64,000 bases of DNA from contig NZ_JAGIYY010000001.1 in assembly GCF_017813335.1 (NCBI RefSeq), positions 1,352,001-1,416,000 on the forward strand. Reading direction: 5' to 3'. Shown one piece after another: positions 49,843-58,603 of this stretch. Origin of the DNA: Tianweitania sediminis. Its GTDB lineage: Bacteria > Pseudomonadota > Alphaproteobacteria > Rhizobiales > Rhizobiaceae. Both the position numbers and the translations under genes were made by a program. How positions within the stretch are numbered: position 1 is the stretch's first letter; each line of letters starts with the position of its first letter. The notes beneath the pieces were generated by a model. That model saw nothing but the letters and a program-made list of their open reading frames with translations. It was not told where the DNA came from and did no database searches.

Positions 49843-51150
49843 TCAGATGTCGAGCGTGTTTTCACGCTCCCAATCGGTGAAATGGCCGCAGAAGCTGTTC
49901 CATTCCCGCTGCTTGAGCTTGAGGTAGGCTGCCGAAAACTCCGTTCCCAGCGCTTCCTGCAGTTCCGTGTCCTTCTCGTATTCGCGCAAGGCGTCCAGCA
50001 GGTTGAGCGGCAGCTTCGGCGCATTGGTGACCGTATGGCCGTCCTTGTACATGTCGATGTCATGGTGCGGACCGGGATCGGCACGGTGATGCAGGCCGGA
50101 CAAGCCGGCCGCAATGATCACGGCCTGAAGGAGGTATGGGTTCACCGCGCCGTCCGGCAAACGCAGCTCGAAGCGCCCAGGGGCCGGCACGCGCACCATG
50201 TGGGTTCGGTTGTTGCCGGTCCAGGTCACCGTGTTTGGGGCCCAGGTCGCGCCGGATACCGTGCGCGGCGCATTGATGCGCTTGTAGGAGTTCACGGTAG
50301 GGTTGGTGATGGCCGCAAGTGCCGAAGCATGACGCATGATGCCGCCCAGGAACTCCTTGCCCTGCGCTGACAGGCCGAACGGCATCGCCTTGTCGGCAAA
50401 GGCGTTGGTGGTGCCTTTATTGTTCCACACGGAAATATGCGCATGGCAGCCGCTGCCCGTTAGCCCCTTGAAGGGCTTCGGCATGAAGGTCGCGCGCAGG
50501 CCGTGCTTTTCGGCGATGGACCGAACCATGAACTTGAAAAAGGAGTGCTTGTCGGCGGTCGCGAGCGCGTCGTCATATTCCCAGTTCATTTCGAACTGGC
50601 CGTTCGCGTCCTCGTGGTCGTTCTGGTACGGCTTCCAGCCGAGTTCCAGCATGCAATCGCAGATTTCGGCGATAACGTCGTAGCGGCGCATCACCGCCTG
50701 CTGGTCGTAGCAGGGCTTCTCTGCGGTGTCGTAATCGTCCGAGATACGGCTGCCGTCCGGGCAAACCAGAAAGAATTCCGGCTCGACGCCCGTTTTGACG
50801 CGAAGATCCTTGGCGGCGGCTTCTTCAACAAGCCGCTTCAGCATGACGCGGGGAGCCTGCGCCACCGGCTGGTCTTCCATGACGCAGTCTGCCGCAACCC
50901 AGGCGACATCGCGTTTCCAGGGCAGCTGAATCACGGAACTTGCGTCCGGCACCGCGAACAGGTCCGGATGAGCGGGGGTCAGGTCGAGCCAGGTTGCGAA
51001 ACCGGCAAAACCCGCACCGTCCTTCTGCATATCGGCAATGGCTTGTGCCGGCACCAGCTTGGCACGCTGACCTCCAAAAAGGTCGGTGAAGCTGATCATG
51101 AAATAGCGAATGCCGCGTTCGGCGGCGAAATCGGATAGCTGGAGCGTCAC
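49843..51150 (-). CDS. gmaS: Gamma-glutamylmethylamide synthetase (glutamine-synthetase family, GlnT type)
   Basis: In the N-methylglutamate pathway this enzyme joins methylamine to glutamate with ATP. The sequence is a glutamine synthetase of the rhizobial GlnT kind: FTDLFGGQRAKLVP near the start, TGVEPEFFLV, NDHEDANGQFEMNW, the ATP-binding KPFKGLTGSGCHAHISVW, and NRTHMVRVPAPGRFELRLPDGAVNPYL. The GTG at 51150 gives 435 residues, the usual GlnT length; an ATG at 51183 adds eleven atypical residues. Adjacent mgsCBA support gmaS rather than ordinary ammonia assimilation. Confidence 0.85.
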   Translation of the reverse strand: MTLQLSDFAAERGIRYFMISFTDLFGGQRAKLVPAQAIADMQKDGAGFAGFATWLDLTPAHPDLFAVPDASSVIQLPWKRDVAWVAADCVMEDQPVAQAPRVMLKRLVEEAAAKDLRVKTGVEPEFFLVCPDGSRISDDYDTAEKPCYDQQAVMRRYDVIAEICDCMLELGWKPYQNDHEDANGQFEMNWEYDDALATADKHSFFKFMVRSIAEKHGLRATFMPKPFKGLTGSGCHAHISVWNNKGTTNAFADKAMPFGLSAQGKEFLGGIMRHASALAAITNPTVNSYKRINAPRTVSGATWAPNTVTWTGNNRTHMVRVPAPGRFELRLPDGAVNPYLLQAVIIAAGLSGLHHRADPGPHHDIDMYKDGHTVTNAPKLPLNLLDALREYEKDTELQEALGTEFSAAYLKLKQREWNSFCGHFTDWERENTLDI

Positions 51151-51239
51151 TCCGGGTCCCCTTTTTGGTCTGCTTGACTGCATATGGTGATCAGGCCGGA
51201 GCGGTTCTCCCGTCGCTCCGGCCTGGTCGTGTTCCTATT

Positions 51240-52568
51240 CTAGAAGCTTCCCTTTCCAGGATACCAGCTTGTCCCTGCAAGCGGCACCTGCGCCATGGCG
51301 GCTGCTTCCATGGTCAGTGCGCACAAGTCCTCTGGCTCGAGATTGTGAAGGTGGTTCTTGCCGCAAGCACGCGCGATCGTTTGCGCTTCCAGCGTCATGA
51401 CCTTCAGGTAATTAGCGAGGCGGCGGCCGGCGAGAACCGGGTCAAGCCGCTGGGCGAGCTCCGGATCCTGCGTGGTGATGCCGGCCGGATCCTTGCCTTC
51501 GTGCCAATCGTCATAAGCCCCGGCCGTGCTGCCGAGCTTGCGGTATTCTTCTTCCCATTTAGGATCGTTGTCGCCGATCGCCACCAGCGCGGCGGTGCCG
51601 ATCGCTACGGCATCGGCACCCAGCGCCAGCGCCTTGGCCACATCTGCACCCGAGCGGATCCCGCCGGAGACGATCAGCTGAACTTCACGATGCATCCCGA
51701 GATCCTGCAACGCCTGTACGGCGGGGCGGATGCAAGCCAGGGTCGGCATTCCCACGTTCTCGATGAAGACGTCCTGCGTGGCGGCCGTGCCGCCCTGCAT
51801 GCCATCCAGCACCACAACGTCTGCGCCGGACTTCACGGCAAGTGCCGTATCGTAATAGGGGCGGGCGCCGCCCACCTTCACATAGATCGGCTTCTCCCAA
51901 TCCGTGATTTCGCGCAGCTCGTTGATCTTGATTTCGAGATCGTCCGGTCCCGTCCAGTCTGGGTGACGGCAGGCAGAGCGCTGATCGATGCCTTCGGGCA
52001 AGTTGCGCATCTTGGCGACGCGGGGGCTGATCTTCTGGCCAAGCAGCATGCCGCCGCCGCCAGGCTTTGCGCCCTGGCCAACCACAACCTCGATCGCGTC
52101 GGCGCGGCGCAGATCCTTCGGATTCATGCCGTAGCGGGAGGGGAGATACTGGTAGACAAGCGACTGGCTATGGCCGCGTTCTTCATCCGTCATGCCGCCG
52201 TCGCCCGTCGTCGTCGACGTTCCGGCCAGGGTAGCGCCTCGTCCCAGCGCTTCCTTGGCATTGCCGGACAAGGCACCGAAGCTCATGCCGGCGATTGTGA
52301 TCGGGATCTTCAAGTGGATCGGCTTCTTGGCAAAGCGGGTGCCAAGCGTGACCGAGGTCTCACAGCGCTCGCGGTAGCCTTCCAGCGGGTAGCGCGAAAT
52401 GGATGCGCCAAGAAACAGCAGATCGTCGAAATGCGGGACCTTGCGCTTCGTGCCACCGCCGCGAATGTCGTAAATGCCAGTTGCTGCCGCCCGGCGGATT
52501 TCCGCCATGGTCGCGTCGTCGAAGGTGGCGGACTTGCGCGGCGGCGTGGGTGGATTGTGGTAGCTCAT
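51240..52568 (-). CDS. mgsC: N-methylglutamate synthase, FMN / glutamate-synthase-like subunit
   Basis: This 442-residue protein is the FMN-binding TIM-barrel part of a glutamate synthase standing alone. Recognisable segments are IAGMSFGALSGNAKEALGRGA, GMNPKDLRRADAIEVVVGQGAKPGGGGMLLGQKIS, ADVVVLDGMQGGTAATQDVF, and ISGLVSGGIRSGADVAKALALGADAV-like VSGGIRSGAD. Cysteines near GKNHLHNLEPEDLCAL fall where the 3Fe-4S cluster of GltB would be, but that site looks reduced. The rhizobial name is glxD. It acts with MgsA and MgsB to transfer methylamine to 2-oxoglutarate. Confidence 0.88.
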   Translation of the reverse strand: MSYHNPPTPPRKSATFDDATMAEIRRAAATGIYDIRGGGTKRKVPHFDDLLFLGASISRYPLEGYRERCETSVTLGTRFAKKPIHLKIPITIAGMSFGALSGNAKEALGRGATLAGTSTTTGDGGMTDEERGHSQSLVYQYLPSRYGMNPKDLRRADAIEVVVGQGAKPGGGGMLLGQKISPRVAKMRNLPEGIDQRSACRHPDWTGPDDLEIKINELREITDWEKPIYVKVGGARPYYDTALAVKSGADVVVLDGMQGGTAATQDVFIENVGMPTLACIRPAVQALQDLGMHREVQLIVSGGIRSGADVAKALALGADAVAIGTAALVAIGDNDPKWEEEYRKLGSTAGAYDDWHEGKDPAGITTQDPELAQRLDPVLAGRRLANYLKVMTLEAQTIARACGKNHLHNLEPEDLCALTMEAAAMAQVPLAGTSWYPGKGSF

Positions 52569-52610
52569 GTGGCGGATTCTTTCCCCTTCACTTCAACGGA
52601 GCCGGGCGGC

Positions 52611-53297
52611 TCAGTAAGCGTCGGCATTGTCGATGTTGAAGGTGTAGAGCTTGCGGGCCGAGCCGTAGCGCTTGAACTCTTCCGGCTTGACGTCGGTGAC
52701 GCCAGCCTTTTCGAGAAGACCCGAAAGGACCTCGATGTGTTCGGGGCGCATCTCCTTCTCGATGCAATCTGCGCCCAGGCTTTTCACCGATCCGCGCACA
52801 AACAGGCGAGCCTCATAAAGCGAGTCGCCTAGCGCTTCACCAGCATCGCCCAGGACCACGAGATTGCCCGACTGCGCCATGAAGGCGGACATGTGCCCGA
52901 TCGAGCCATGCACGACGATGTCGATGCCTTTCATGGAGATGCCGCAGCGTGAGGCCGCGTTGCCCTTGATGACGAGCAGGCCACCACGTCCGGTGGCCCC
53001 CGCATATTGCGAGGCGTCGCCTTCGATGACCACAGTGCCCGACATCATGTTTTCGGCCACGCCTGGTCCGGCTGAGCCATGCACCGTCACGGTCCCGCCG
53101 TCGTTCATGCCGGCGCAGTAGTACCCAACTGAGCCGCGCACATCGACCACCACCGGCGCATCGATGCCGACCGCCACGGAATGGTGGCCGCGCGGGTTCA
53201 CCACCTCGAAGGCTGTGTCGTTGGCACCACTCTTCACATCGTGGAGCGCCTGGTTGAATTCGCGCAAAGGCGTCGCGGTAAGGTCAAAAACGGGCAT
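52611..53297 (-). CDS. mgsB: N-methylglutamate synthase, GXGXG-domain subunit
   Basis: This 228-residue protein is the right-handed beta-helix (GXGXG) domain of glutamate synthase as a separate subunit, with the repeated turns GSVGYYCAGMNDGGTVTVHGSAGPGVAENMMSGTVVIEG, GRGGLLVIKGNAASRCG and GSIGHMSAFMAQSGNLVVLGDAGEALGD. The equivalent in Sinorhizobium is GlxC. It lies between mgsA and mgsC with gaps of about 30-40 bases, so the three are co-transcribed. Confidence 0.88.
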   Translation of the reverse strand: MPVFDLTATPLREFNQALHDVKSGANDTAFEVVNPRGHHSVAVGIDAPVVVDVRGSVGYYCAGMNDGGTVTVHGSAGPGVAENMMSGTVVIEGDASQYAGATGRGGLLVIKGNAASRCGISMKGIDIVVHGSIGHMSAFMAQSGNLVVLGDAGEALGDSLYEARLFVRGSVKSLGADCIEKEMRPEHIEVLSGLLEKAGVTDVKPEEFKRYGSARKLYTFNIDNADAY

Positions 53298-53330
53298 GCG
53301 TGGCGTGTCCTGGAAGAAGAAGGCAGGGGT

Positions 53331-54242
53331 TCAGGCGGCAGCCTTTTCGTGATCCCAAAAATAGACCGTGGCGGGTTCAGGCTCCCATACACGGGCTGTT
53401 TCGATGCCCGGCAGGTTGACCAGCGCCCGGTATTCCGAGCCGAACGCGACATACTGATCCGTTTCGGCCATCACGGCAGGCTTGCAGGCGATCGGATCGC
53501 GCACCACGCCGAAGCCCGACTTGGTTCCGACCACAAAGGTGAAGAAACCATCCAGATCATCCAGCGCGCCTTCCAGCGCTTCGCCGAGATCCTTGCCGGT
53601 GTTCATTTCGGCCGTGAGGTAAGCAGCAGCAACTTCCGAGTCGTTCTCCGTTTCGAAGCGCATGCCCTTCTTGCGCAGGGTGCGGCGCAGATTGTTGTGG
53701 TTGGACAACGAGCCGTTGTGGACGAGGCACTGGTCCGCGCCGGTGGAGAAAGGATGCGCACCCAGCGTTGTCACCGCGGACTCCGTGGCCATCCGCGTAT
53801 GGCCGATGCCGTGGCTGCCGCTCATGGAACGAACGCCAAAGCGCTCCACCACTTCCTTCGGCAATCCCACTTCCTTGTAGATTTCGACGCTTTCACCGGC
53901 GCCCATGACGCGCAAATTGGGCGCAACCGTCGCCAAGGCTTCGCGAACCGCATCCACGCGCGCTGCCGGCAACGAAATCACCGCATGGGTGCTCTTGATC
54001 TCGACGGTGGCTTCGCCGCCGGACGCTTCCTTGAGCTTTTCCTGCAAGCCGGCGAAGTCCTGGTCCGGATCGGCGGACTGCACCGTGATCTTGGCCAAAC
54101 CATCACGCGTGCCGCCATAGATCGCGATGCCAGCAGAGTCCGGACCGCGATCCGTCATCGTGATGAGCATGTCCGACAGAAGCGCGCCGAGTTGCGGCTC
54201 AAGCGACTTGTCCTTGAGAAAGAGTCCGACGATCCCGCACAT
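53331..54242 (-). CDS. mgsA: N-methylglutamate synthase, class-II glutamine-amidotransferase-like subunit
   Basis: This 303-residue protein has the Ntn-hydrolase amidotransferase fold with the catalytic cysteine at position 2 (MCGIVGLFLKD), followed by MTDRGPDSAGIAIYGG and GIGHTRMATESAVTTLGAHPFS. In the pathway it releases methylamine from gamma-glutamylmethylamide and channels it to MgsB/MgsC. The Sinorhizobium name is GlxB. It is the first gene of the minus-strand operon and faces the XRE-cupin regulator across 197 bases with two palindromes. Confidence 0.88.
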   Translation of the reverse strand: MCGIVGLFLKDKSLEPQLGALLSDMLITMTDRGPDSAGIAIYGGTRDGLAKITVQSADPDQDFAGLQEKLKEASGGEATVEIKSTHAVISLPAARVDAVREALATVAPNLRVMGAGESVEIYKEVGLPKEVVERFGVRSMSGSHGIGHTRMATESAVTTLGAHPFSTGADQCLVHNGSLSNHNNLRRTLRKKGMRFETENDSEVAAAYLTAEMNTGKDLGEALEGALDDLDGFFTFVVGTKSGFGVVRDPIACKPAVMAETDQYVAFGSEYRALVNLPGIETARVWEPEPATVYFWDHEKAAA

Positions 54243-54305
54243 GACCGAGTTCCCTGAAGTGGCTGAGATGGAAAATGGATATCACGTCCACCAGCACTTT
54301 CAACT

Positions 54306-54400
54306 GTGAAGAATGTTTTTTTCACTTGAGGTAACGCGATGAGCTTGCTGCCGTTTTCCTCCGGCGGTAACAATGGCCGTGTTCGTTCACCCTGGGTGAA
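54306..54400. promoter_or_regulatory. Two inverted repeats between mgsA and the XRE-cupin regulator
   Basis: TTCACC-CTG-GGTGAA at 54386-54400 is a perfect palindrome 40 bases before the regulator start. GTGAA at 54306-54310 and TTCAC at 54321-54325 form a second inverted pair 64 bases before the mgsA start. The common GTGAA half-site suggests that one protein, probably the adjacent XRE-cupin regulator, acts on both promoters. Confidence 0.55.
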
Positions 54401-54439
54401 TCATGCCCCAGCAAGACGAGGAATGGAGCCGCAGTCATC

Positions 54440-55135
54440 ATGGCGAAGAACAAGCTCGTCGCGGAGGGTTCCACTTCATCCGCCGCTGCTGCCCCGAAGC
54501 CCCGCCTGCCGCTGAAGCAAGATCCGCATGCGGTTCGTGATGCGCCTGAGAATGTCCTCGAAGTTGCGATTGGACGGGAAGTTCGGGCCATTCGTAAGAA
54601 GCTGGACCTGACTGTTGCAGACCTTGCGGTGGCAACCGGGATATCCATCGGCATGCTGTCGAAGATCGAGAACGGGGTGACCTCGCCTTCGCTCACCACG
54701 TTGCAAACCTTGTCGCGTGCGCTGGGCGTTCCGGTTACCGGCTTTTTCCGCCGCTTCGAGGAAGAGCACAACGCCGTCTTCGTAAAGGCGGGCGCTGGGG
54801 TAGATGTAGAACGGCGCGGCACGCGGGCAGGGCACCAGTACACGCTGCTCGGCCATATCGGGCCAAATTCAAGCGGCGTCGTGGTGGAGCCCTATCTGAT
54901 CTCGTTGAGCGAAGACTCCGACGTTTTCCCTACGTTCCAGCACGGCGGCATGGAGTTCCTTTACATGCTGGAAGGATCGGTCACCTACCGGCACGGCCGC
55001 AACCTCTTCAACATGGAGCCGGGAGACAGCCTGTTCTTCGACGCCGATGCACCGCACGGGCCGGAAGAACTTAAGGACCGGCCGATCCGCTATCTGTCCA
55101 TCATCGCATACCCGGACACGGCAGTCGGTGACTGA
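54440..55135 (+). CDS. XRE-cupin transcriptional regulator
   Basis: This 231-residue regulator has an acidic/alanine-rich leader, a helix-turn-helix (VGREVRAIRKKLDLTVADLAVATGISIGMLSKIENGVTSPSLTTLQTLSRALG, residues about 46-100) and a C-terminal cupin (GGMEFLYMLEGSVTYRHGRNLFNMEPGDSLFFDADAPHGPEEL). XRE-cupin proteins usually control the uptake and breakdown of amines or amino acids, which fits this locus. The divergent mgsA-mgsB-mgsC-gmaS operon is the likely target. Confidence 0.88.
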   Translation: MAKNKLVAEGSTSSAAAAPKPRLPLKQDPHAVRDAPENVLEVAIGREVRAIRKKLDLTVADLAVATGISIGMLSKIENGVTSPSLTTLQTLSRALGVPVTGFFRRFEEEHNAVFVKAGAGVDVERRGTRAGHQYTLLGHIGPNSSGVVVEPYLISLSEDSDVFPTFQHGGMEFLYMLEGSVTYRHGRNLFNMEPGDSLFFDADAPHGPEELKDRPIRYLSIIAYPDTAVGD

Positions 55136-55288
55136 TCAGTTCCCCTTCCAAGACGCGATCGCACAACAGAGTTGGTGCGATGCAGCACATCGGGCGCTTG
55201 ACAAGTTGTCGCGGCTGGCCTGACATTCCTCGCAGGCAAATCTTATTCGCCTAAGGGAACAAGGCAGCCAAAGCTGCCGGGAGGAAAC

Positions 55289-55609
55289 ATGGATCAGACT
55301 TCCGAGCAGGGCGCTGCTGCGCCCGGCATGGCTGCGCGCATCGATCGCATGCATGGCCGCGACCGAATCGGTGCCTTGGTGTTCGTTCTGGTTCTTTGGT
55401 GCGTCATCCTGTTCGTGCTTTTCAGCATCTGGCCAAACATCAACAATGGAGCGATCCGCACGATCCTTGCCATCTGCGGCGCGGGCGTCCTCGTTCTCAA
55501 CACGGCTGCCATCGTGGCCATGCTCCGGCATTACGAGAGCGACAAGCAGTTCATCTACAGCCTCGATCTGATGCATCTCGACGAGATGCGTCGGCGCAAG
55601 CGATCATAA
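55289..55609 (+). CDS. Small membrane protein, function unknown
   Basis: This 106-residue protein has a polar N-terminus and two hydrophobic segments at about residues 28-50 and 58-80 (IGALVFVLVLWCVILFVLFSIW and TILAICGAGVLVLNTAAIVAML), then a charged tail ending RRRKRS. I do not recognise a family. It is the first of three small membrane proteins in front of an APC permease, 13 bases from the next. A GGGAGGAAAC ribosome-binding site precedes the ATG. Confidence 0.75.
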   Translation: MDQTSEQGAAAPGMAARIDRMHGRDRIGALVFVLVLWCVILFVLFSIWPNINNGAIRTILAICGAGVLVLNTAAIVAMLRHYESDKQFIYSLDLMHLDEMRRRKRS

Positions 55610-55622
55610 GGGGGAGGGGATC

Positions 55623-56000
55623 ATGGCTTATCAGCCGCCAAGGCAGGGTCTTGCCGCACAAATCATCGATGTCGCCGTGCTTCTGGTGATGACGGTCGGG
55701 GCGCTCTACCTGCCGCTTTATCTCGGCCTCGCAGGTGCGGCCAAGAACCCGCAGCCAATCGACAATCCCACCTGGGAAGCCTTGGGCCAGAACGCGGCGG
55801 AGCAGGCGCAATGGCAGGCGCTCGGCATCACCGATCCTGCCGCGGCAAACGACATCATCACCGCGCGTTTCGATTACAGCTTTTCGTGGGCGGCGCTGAT
55901 CATCATGGCGGTTCTCGTGATCGGCTATTTCGTTCTGGTGGTGCGCTTGTCGGACAAGGAATACCGCGAGGTCATCGACGAGCGCTTCGGCGGCCAATAG
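55623..56000 (+). CDS. Small membrane protein, function unknown
   Basis: This 125-residue protein has two predicted membrane helices, near residues 12-40 (IIDVAVLLVMTVGALYLPLYLGLAGAA) and 88-108 (WAALIIMAVLVIGYFVLVV), joined by a loop of about 48 residues with NPQPIDNPTWEALGQNAAEQAQW that should face the periplasm if the ends are inside. The C-terminus is charged. A GGGGGAGGGG ribosome-binding site precedes it. Its fixed place before the permease suggests a shared complex. Confidence 0.75.
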   Translation: MAYQPPRQGLAAQIIDVAVLLVMTVGALYLPLYLGLAGAAKNPQPIDNPTWEALGQNAAEQAQWQALGITDPAAANDIITARFDYSFSWAALIIMAVLVIGYFVLVVRLSDKEYREVIDERFGGQ

Positions 56001-56027
56001 CCGTTCAGCGACCTTGGGAGGGGTACA

Positions 56028-56195
56028 ATGGATTTCTGGAATTATCTTGAATACGCGGCCTGGGTGCTGATCGTGCTCTTTGGCGGTCACATGCTGATCG
56101 ACCTGGCACGCGTCGATTCGACCTATGACAACGACCTGCTGACCTCATCGCGCGAAGGCGAGATCGAGCGGACGCAGGAATTGCACAAATTGTGA
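56028..56195 (+). CDS. Very small single-helix membrane protein (55 aa)
   Basis: The frame starts MDFWNYLEYAAWVLIVLFGGHMLIDLARVD and ends EIERTQELHKL. One membrane helix spans about residues 9-27 and a charged tail follows. A GGGAGGGG ribosome-binding site before the ATG and the tight position between the 125-residue membrane protein and the permease (13 bases before its ATG) support a real gene despite the size. Confidence 0.72.
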   Translation: MDFWNYLEYAAWVLIVLFGGHMLIDLARVDSTYDNDLLTSSREGEIERTQELHKL

Positions 56196-56208
56196 GGGCG
56201 GGGTTGTC

Positions 56209-57630
56209 ATGACGGTCACATCCGTACCAAGCGGCGCTCCGATCCCCGGCACCGCCGGACAGGGACAGCGCCTGCAACTGCTGCGCGTCCTTGGACCCGG
56301 CCATGTCTGGGCACTCGGCGTCGGCATCGTCCTTGTCGGCGAATACATGGGCTGGAACTTTTCTGTCGGCAAAGGCGGCATGATCGCGGGCTTGGTCGCC
56401 TGCTGGCTCGCAGGCCTCCTTTACACCTGCGTCGCCATGATCGACTCGGAGGTCACCTCGACAGTGGCAGCGGCCGGCGGCCAATATGCGCAAGCCAAGC
56501 ACATCGTAGGTCCGCTGATGGCGTTCAACGTCGGGCTCTTCCTTGTCATGGCCTACACGATGCTGGAAGCAGCCAACGCGATCACCATAGGCTTCCTGCT
56601 CGACACGGTGGCGGGATTGCAGGGGCATGAAGGCCTCAACCAGCAGCCGTTTATCATCCTCACCGTGATGTTCCTCGCCTGGCTCAACTATCGGGGCGTT
56701 CTCGCAACGCTCACCTTCAACCTGGTGATTACGGCGATCGCTTTCCTCGCCATCATCATCCTTTTCGTAGCCGTGCAACTCGGTGCATCCGCTGTTCCGC
56801 TGGAGTTCTCGGCGGTGACGACCGACCCGCTGCCTTACGGCTGGCTCGGCATCATTGCGGCGCTGCATTTCGGGCTCTGGTATTACCTGGGCATCGAGGG
56901 AACCTGCCAGGCGGCAGAGGAAGTGCGGTCGCCCGCGCGTTCCCTGCCTTACGGCACCATGGCAGGGATCATGACGCTGCTGATTGCAGCCACGCTGACC
57001 TGGTATGTGTGTTCAGGCCTGATCCCCTGGGAATATCTTGGCCAGGCCGGAACGCCGCTGTTTGATGCCGCACGCGTAACCGGTTCGACTCCGCTGATGG
57101 TGCTGTTGTTCGTCGGCACGATCTTCTCGACCCTTGCTTCCGCAAATGGTTGCATCAACGATGCATCGCGCGCCTGGTTCTCCATGGGCCGCGACCGGTA
57201 CCTGCCGATCTGGTTCGGCGCGGTGCACCCGAAATACCGCACGCCCTACCGCTCGATCGTGTTTCTCGTGCCGATCGCGCTGATCTTTGCGCTCGGTGCA
57301 CCGCTCGACCAGGTGGTGACCTTCTCGATCCTGTCGGGGCTGCTCGGTTACACGTTCATGACCTTCAATATGGTCATGTTCCGCCGCAAATGGCCGCTGG
57401 GCACGATCAAGCGTGGCTACGTGCATCCGTTTCACCCACTCCCCGCGATCCTTCTGCTGGCAATCTGTTCGGCCACTTACTTCGCGGTATTGCTGGGTTA
57501 CGGATCACAGCTCATCTCCATGATGTGCTTCTATATCCTGGCCTCGCTGTGGTTCCACTTCTGGCGGTATCGCTTTGTTCGCCGTGGTGACCAGTTCACC
57601 ATGCCCTGGCCGCGGCCAATCGGGTACTGA
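56209..57630 (+). CDS. APC superfamily amino-acid/amine permease
   Basis: This 473-residue transporter has about twelve hydrophobic segments and the APC pattern at the N-terminus (LGPGHVWALGVGIVLVGEYMGWNFSVGKGG), then EGTCQAAEEVRSPARSLPYG in the middle, which is close to ethanolamine/glutamate-type permeases, and a late ASANGCINDASRAWFSMGRDRYLP. Uptake of methylamine-related compounds, N-methylglutamate or an amino acid would suit the locus; the substrate is inferred only. Three small membrane proteins precede it in the same transcript. Confidence 0.88.
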   Translation: MTVTSVPSGAPIPGTAGQGQRLQLLRVLGPGHVWALGVGIVLVGEYMGWNFSVGKGGMIAGLVACWLAGLLYTCVAMIDSEVTSTVAAAGGQYAQAKHIVGPLMAFNVGLFLVMAYTMLEAANAITIGFLLDTVAGLQGHEGLNQQPFIILTVMFLAWLNYRGVLATLTFNLVITAIAFLAIIILFVAVQLGASAVPLEFSAVTTDPLPYGWLGIIAALHFGLWYYLGIEGTCQAAEEVRSPARSLPYGTMAGIMTLLIAATLTWYVCSGLIPWEYLGQAGTPLFDAARVTGSTPLMVLLFVGTIFSTLASANGCINDASRAWFSMGRDRYLPIWFGAVHPKYRTPYRSIVFLVPIALIFALGAPLDQVVTFSILSGLLGYTFMTFNMVMFRRKWPLGTIKRGYVHPFHPLPAILLLAICSATYFAVLLGYGSQLISMMCFYILASLWFHFWRYRFVRRGDQFTMPWPRPIGY

Positions 57631-57639
57631 GCGCAGGCC

Positions 57640-58320
57640 ATGCTCAGCGCCGCCGCATTCGTTGTTTCCATCCTTGCCGCCATATGGCTTTGGCGGCAGG
57701 GGAAGCGTGAACGGGCCGCGATGCTTTCCCACCGCGCTCATCTTCTCGACGAAACGGCGAAGCTTTTTCCGTCAGCACAATACAGCCTCGAGCCTGACGG
57801 TTTCCCGGTGGTGGTCGTGCCTCGTCCAGAGGGCGGGGAGCTCGTCCTCGGCCTTGTTGCCGACACGCTGGTGACCCGCCGCTTGCCGCAACTCTGGCTC
57901 AAGCTCACCTTGCGCGAGGGCGAAGGTATCCGCGATTTCTCCCTCGGCGCTTTGGCGAGACCTGCGGGCTCGGAGTTCTACGCGATCACGCATGATCTGC
58001 CGGATTGGCTGCCGCCGCCGAAGGGCGACGTGGCCTTGCTCGTGAGGGGCAAGACGATCTCCCCCGGTTCCGAACACATAGCCGAACTCGGTAGTTTGTT
58101 TGCCGACACTCAGCTCAAGGAAGCGGTAGTCACCCCGGGTGGCGTCAGGATCGTGCGACAAGCCTGCGAAGGCGATCGCGGCACGCATCTCCTGTTGCGG
58201 CAGGCGCGGTTTGCCATCCAGGCCGTTCCGTCGGAAACGATCCTTCAGGCCCTGCGCCATGCAGAACAGCTCAGCGCATCCATGCGGTCGCAGGCACCTA
58301 CCCTTGCAGAGGCCGCATAG
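57640..58320 (+). CDS. Membrane-anchored protein, function unknown
   Basis: This 226-residue protein has one N-terminal hydrophobic helix (SAAAFVVSILAAIWLW) and a hydrophilic domain of about 200 residues with AQYSLEPDGFPVVVVPRPEGGELVLGLVADTLVTRRLPQLWLKLTL. No family is recognised. It follows the permease by nine bases and precedes another small membrane protein by one base, so it belongs to the same operon and may be part of the transport function. Confidence 0.75.
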   Translation: MLSAAAFVVSILAAIWLWRQGKRERAAMLSHRAHLLDETAKLFPSAQYSLEPDGFPVVVVPRPEGGELVLGLVADTLVTRRLPQLWLKLTLREGEGIRDFSLGALARPAGSEFYAITHDLPDWLPPPKGDVALLVRGKTISPGSEHIAELGSLFADTQLKEAVVTPGGVRIVRQACEGDRGTHLLLRQARFAIQAVPSETILQALRHAEQLSASMRSQAPTLAEAA

Positions 58321-58321
58321 G

Positions 58322-58603
58322 ATGACCGACGCTCCCCTGTCCGAGACCGCCCGCAAGCCGATCAACCCGCGTCTTGTGCTGCTGCTTGCCGTTGTGGTTC
58401 CCGGCGGCGGGCACGTGGCGGTGGGTCAACCTCTGCGTGGGCTGATTTTTGTGTTCTTTATCGTGTTGTTCGGACTTCTGACCTTCGCCACCACGACGCC
58501 CGACCAGTCCTTTGTTGCGCGGCATGCGGGCGGACTTTTCATCTGGGCCCTGTCCATCCCCGACAGCTACCGTCGCGCCCGGATGCTGGCGTCGCGCGCC
58601 TAG
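58322..58603 (+). CDS. Small membrane protein with two predicted helices
   Basis: This 93-residue protein starts at the ATG at 58322, one base after the preceding stop codon. It has hydrophobic parts near residues 18-31 (RLVLLLAVVVPGGGHV) and 38-56 (LRGLIFVFFIVLFGLLTFA) and a positively charged end (SYRRARMLASRA). No family is recognised. It closes the operon and overlaps the end of the convergent glxA gene by four bases. Confidence 0.72.
   Translation: MTDAPLSETARKPINPRLVLLLAVVVPGGGHVAVGQPLRGLIFVFFIVLFGLLTFATTTPDQSFVARHAGGLFIWALSIPDSYRRARMLASRA

Noticed and set aside
55198-55226. TTGACA hexamer as promoter of the small-protein/permease operon
   Set aside because: The hexamer is perfect, but the -10 position (TGACAT) matches only about half of the consensus and there is no supporting operator, so I do not list it as a feature.
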